Source: Hordeum vulgare subsp. vulgare (taxonomy: Eukaryota > Streptophyta > Magnoliopsida > Poales > Poaceae). Taken from it: a stretch of 64,000 nucleotides of DNA. The position numbers were made by a program, and so were the translations under genes. The notes beneath the pieces were generated by a model that made no database searches, was not told where the DNA came from, and saw nothing but the letters and a program-made list of their open reading frames with translations. This document shows positions 60,577 through 64,000 of this stretch, piece after piece (position 1 is the stretch's first letter; the number at the start of each line of letters is the position of its first letter). Where the stretch lies: the NCBI RefSeq assembly GCF_904849725.1, contig NC_058519.1, forward strand, positions 535,130,316-535,194,315, in the 5' to 3' direction.

Positions 60577-61882
60577 TCAAGCCCCTTCATCAATAGGTTT
60601 GACACGCGAAAACAAAGATTCAAGAGGAGTCACACCAAGCACTTTAACATCTTCGTGATTTGCATCACTAGAACGCACCCTTTTAAACCATTCATGCCTA
60701 GCACGAATTTGGGCGGTTCTTTCTTTGCTCTCATTCATGGAGACACGCATAGCTTTTAAAGTTTCATCCAAGTTGACCTTGGGAGGAGCACATCTAACTT
60801 TCAAAGCGTCAATATCACAAGACATCCTATCAACACTCTTAGCCAAATCGTCTATTTTGAGTAGTTTTTCCTCTGTGGACGCATTGAAAATATTTTGAGA
60901 GTTGATGAAATCTTTGATATTACTCTCTAAATCAGAGGGTAATTTGTTGTGATTTCCATAAGTATTGTTGTAGGAATTGCCATAATTGTTAGAGGAGTTA
61001 CTAGGAAAAGGCCTAGGAACATAGTTTCCTCTAAAAGCATTATTGTTGCCAAAATTGTTCCTCCAACAAAATTAACGTCCAAACTAGCGATGCTACTCTC
61101 AATCAAGGAAGATAGTGGCATTTCATTAGGATCTAAAGGAGCATTTCTACTAGCAACCAAATTCATCAACTCGTCCATCTTAGCACTAAGCGAGTTAATT
61201 TCTTCTATAGCGTGTACCTTTTTGCTAGCAGGTGACCTTTCAGTGTTCCACTGAGAGTAGTTGGTCATGATATTGTCTAGGAGTTTTGTAGTGTCTCCTA
61301 ACGTGATTTCCATGAACGTTCCACCTGAGGCGGAGTCCAAGATATTGCGAGAAGCAAAATTCAAACCAGCGTAAAAGATTTGTATAATCATCCACAAACT
61401 CAAGCCATGAGCGGGACAATTTCTAATCATTAACTTCATCCTCTCCCAAGATTGTGGAACGTGTTCATGATCAAGTTGCTTGAAATTCATGATATCGTTA
61501 CGTAAGGAGATAATCTTAGCCGGCGGAAAATACTTGGATATGTAAGCATCTTTGCACTTATCCCAAGAATCGATACTATTTTTAGGCAAAGAAGAAACCA
61601 AGTTTTTGCGCGATCTCACAACGAGAAAGGAAAAAGCTTCAACTTAATCACGTCATTATCCACATATCTTTTCTTTTGCATATAGCAAAGCTCAATGAAG
61701 GTATTGAGATGGGATGCGGCATCTTCACTAGGAAGGCCAGAGAATTGCTCTTTCATAACAAGATTCAGCAAAGCTGCGTTGATTTCATACGATTCCGCAC
61801 TAGTGGCGGGAGCAATCGGAGTACTAATAAAATCATTATTATTGGTACTCGAGAAGCCGCAAAGTTTGGTGTTTTCAGCCAT
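60577..61882 (-). pseudogene. gag: Athila-like gag of the complete T element, broken
   Basis: Start codon at 61882 (MAENTKLCGFSSTNNND). Blocks: SAESYEINAALLNLVMKEQF, GLPSEDAASHLNTF, SLPKNSIDSWDKCKDAYISK, RNCPAHGLSLWMIIQIFYAG, a Ser/Asn-rich linker, and a charged C-terminal part (ALKVRCAPPKVNLDETLKAM). Breaks: a TGA after PFSL near 61616 (CGA to TGA) with a 1-bp loss close by, a 1-bp loss near 61066, and a stop near 60577. Open pieces are 61616-61882, 60927-61619 and 60577-60846. No CCHC zinc knuckle is seen. Confidence 0.88.
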
Positions 61883-62097
61883 GATGACTTCAACAAACCA
61901 ACAAGAACACGAGCAAGCAAGAAAACCGGCAAAGGAAAACGGCAAAGTGCAAAAGAAAACGGCAAAGAAAAACGACAAAGGAGAAAGGCAAATGAAAATG
62001 GCAAATGTGAAGTGGGGGAGAGGAAAACGATAGGCAACTGGCAAAAAAAGGTAAATGCAAGAGATGAGTTTGTGACACCTACTTGGATAGATCTCGT

Positions 62098-62114
62098 CCC
62101 CGGCAACGGCGCCA
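62098..62114 (-). other. Primer binding site, tRNA-Asp type
   Basis: The minus strand reads TGGCGCCGTTGCCGGGG, 10 nt inside the LTR end at 62125. Confidence 0.88.
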
Positions 62115-62124
62115 GAAATCCTTC

Positions 62125-63730
62125 TGCTACTGCGACAACAAACCTTCCCTGGTAACAGCGCCAGGAATCCTGCTGCTGCGGCTACGCCTATAGGGACTTC
62201 CTTTTAAAATATGCAAAGGATTTCCCCGTGGCCTTGGAGCCTTGCGTTGGTGTTCTCTTGAAGAGGAAAGGGTGATGTAGCACAGCGGCGGTAAGTATTT
62301 CCCTCAGTTTTGAGAACCAAGGTATCAATCCAGTAGGAGGAGCGTTCACAAGTACGTGCACATACACAAAGAGCTTGCACCCAACGCTATGAAGGGTTTG
62401 TCAATCCCTTATAGATTGTTTGCAAAGTGAGAACTAAAAGCAAAGAGTAACAAAGCAAAGTAAACGTGAAAGTGGAAACAATAGTTGTGAATAGACCCGG
62501 GGGCCGTAGTGTTCACTAGTGGCTTCTCTCATGAAAGCAAGTAGACGGTGGGTGAACGAATTACTATCGAGCAATTGATAGAACCGCGCAAAGTTGTGAC
62601 GTTATCTAAGGCAATGATTATATCTATAGGCATCACGTCCAAAACAAGTAGACCGATACTTTCTGCATCTACTACTATTACTCCACACGTCGACCACTAT
62701 CCAGCATGCATCTAGTGTATTAAGTCCAAAATAACAGAGTAACGCCTTAAGCAAGATGACATGATGTAGATGGCCAATCTCATATCTACGATAAAAGCCC
62801 ATCTTGTTACCCTTGATGGGAACAACACGATGCGTGCCTTGCTGCCCCTTCTGTCACTGAAAAAGGTCACCACATGGTATGAACCCAAAACCAAGCACCT
62901 CTCCCATTGCAAGAATCATAGATCTAGTTGGCCAAACAAAACCCAAGACTCGGAGAGACTTACAAGGATATCAAATCATGCATATAAGAAATCAGCAAAG
63001 ACTCAAATATAATTCATATATAATCTCATCACAAATCCACAATTCATCGGATCTTGGCAAACACACCGCCAAAGAGGATTACATCGGATAGATCTCCATG
63101 AAGATCTTGGAGAACTTTGTATTGAAGATCCAAGAGAGAGAAGAAGCCATCTGGCTACTAACTACGGGCCCGTAGGTCTAAAGTGGACTACTCACGAGTC
63201 ATTGGAGAGGCGATGATGTTGATGTAGAAGCCCTCCAACTCCAAAGTCCCCTTCGGCAGGGCACCGGGAAGGGTTTCCAGATGAGATCTCGCGGAAACGG
63301 AAGCTTGCGGCGGCGGAAAAGTGTTTTCATGGATGCCCTGATTTTTTCTGGATTTTTAGGGAATATATAGGCCAAAGACCTAGGGCAGGGGAGCGCCAGG
63401 GAGGCCACAAGCTTGGTTGCCGCGGCCTCCCCCTTGGCCGCGGCAACAGGGCTTGTGGGCTCCCTGTGGGCCCACTGCCTTGGCCCTCAAGCCTCCCGAT
63501 CTTCTTCCGTTCTAGAAAAATTTATTTCGGGGATTTTTTTTTCTGTTCGGACTCCATTCCAAAATCAGATTTGAAAAGAGTCAAAAAGACACAAAAAACA
63601 GGAACTGGCACTTGGCACATGATTAATAAGTTAGTCCCAAAAAAGATATAAAAGGTAAACAAAACATCCAAAGTTGACAAGATAACAACATGAAACCATC
63701 AAAAATTATAGATACGTTTGAGACGTATCA
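62125..63730 (-). mobile_element. Family T 5' LTR of the complete element
   Basis: Nearly the same sequence as 55528-57129, as expected for an LTR pair. On the minus strand it starts TGATACGTCTCAAACG at 63730 and ends ...GTTGTCGCAGTAGCA at 62125. It is followed by the primer site. Confidence 0.92.
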
Positions 63731-64000
63731 ACTATTCCTGGGAGAGGAAGAGCCCAGCCGCGGTGGTGGTGACGTTGATGTCGAGGAAGTGGTGCAGGAG
63801 ACCGAGGTCCGTCATGGAGAACTCAGCATGCTGCGAGGCGATGATGCGCTGAAGAAGCCCGACGGAGCTGGCGGTGAGGATGATGTCGTCCACATACAAC
63901 AGCAGGTAGGCGAGGTCGCGTCCTGGCCAGAGTATGAACAACGACGAGTCAGAGCGAGACGCGGTAAAGCCGAGCGTGCGGAGGAAGGCGGTGAAGCGCG
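63731..64000 (-). pseudogene. pol: Copia reverse transcriptase (5' piece of the split pol), runs off the window
   Basis: On the minus strand: LLYVDDIILTASSVGLLQRI, then FSMTDLGLLHHFLDI and GLFLSQE, just before the insertion point. YVDD is the copia RT active site. The frame continues at 55527 (QYALEILDRAGML). A C-to-T change in the duplicated target now makes a TAG at the joint. Confidence 0.9.

Larger units (their letters stand above)
55528..63730 (-). mobile_element. Complete family T element: gag-protease only, no RT or integrase
   Basis: 8,203 bp on the minus strand with LTRs of 1602 and 1606 bp. It is flanked by ACTGT (55523-55527) and ACTAT (63731-63735), a 5-bp duplication with one change; the interrupted copia codon frame confirms the target. 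The 4995-bp interior has a tRNA-Asp-type primer site, broken gag, broken aspartic protease, then about 2.65 kb without coding signal, then the purine tract. No RT, RNase H or integrase motif is visible in any frame, so I read it as a non-autonomous structure. It may belong to one of the abundant wheat and barley gypsy families (Sabrina- or Fatima-like); the name is uncertain. Confidence 0.92.

Overview
The window is plant nuclear DNA, almost certainly from a Triticeae grass (wheat, barley, rye or Aegilops). The main reason is the BARE/WIS/Angela-type copia LTR, whose two ends (TGTTGGAAATATGCCC and TTCCCCAACA) are characteristic. The abundant gypsy LTRs beginning TGATACGTCTCCAACGTATC with a tRNA-Asp-type primer site (TGGCGCCGTTGCCGGGG) fit as well. 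I find no intact host gene, no rRNA or tRNA gene, and nothing prokaryotic. The only intact reading frame I believe in is an accessory ORF inside a gypsy element.

Layout. (1) 1-16156 is a pile of related gag/protease gypsy elements, here called family T, with Athila-like gag. A minus-strand element (LTR 1-356, gag 13033-14394, 5' LTR 14626-16156) is split by a plus-strand element (LTR 964-2509, gag 2730-4227, 3' internal region 8083-12106, truncated LTR 12107-13032). That second element carries a truncated minus-strand relative (4228-8082). The result is a large inverted repeat centred near 8140. One arm holds a solo LTR of another family (9406-10929). (2) 16157-29973 is older, lower-copy sequence. 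It has two solo T LTRs with target duplications (17184-18724 and 22361-23915), a probable giant decayed gypsy LTR (about 19.1-24.87 kb), two MITE-like elements, a GC-rich island at about 26.0-27.7 kb, and a decayed coding remnant (28765-29154). (3) 29974-37889 is a minus-strand BARE/WIS/Angela copia element with a decayed interior, mismatched flanks and two LTRs whose promoter-proximal parts differ. (4) 37890 to the window end is a nest. A minus-strand T-like host (37890-41522 and 53774-54499) is interrupted by a complete 12.2 kb Tekay/Del-type chromovirus (41523-53768, target duplication GTTGC). It is also interrupted by a short-LTR copia element (from 54500 past the window end). The copia element in turn is split by a complete 8.2 kb T element (55528-63730, duplication ACTGT/ACTAT).

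How the parts relate. The complete T element has two LTRs, a primer site, a purine tract, and broken gag and aspartic protease, but no recognisable reverse transcriptase or integrase. If ever mobile, the family must have borrowed these. The Tekay element has gag, protease, RT, RNase H, integrase and a chromodomain, but pol carries two 1-bp frameshifts and one stop. Upstream of gag it keeps an intact 235-codon ORF whose ATG follows directly on a good splice-acceptor-like sequence. All names and boundaries come from reading the sequence by eye. No alignment or database search was run, so percent identities and insertion ages are not given.
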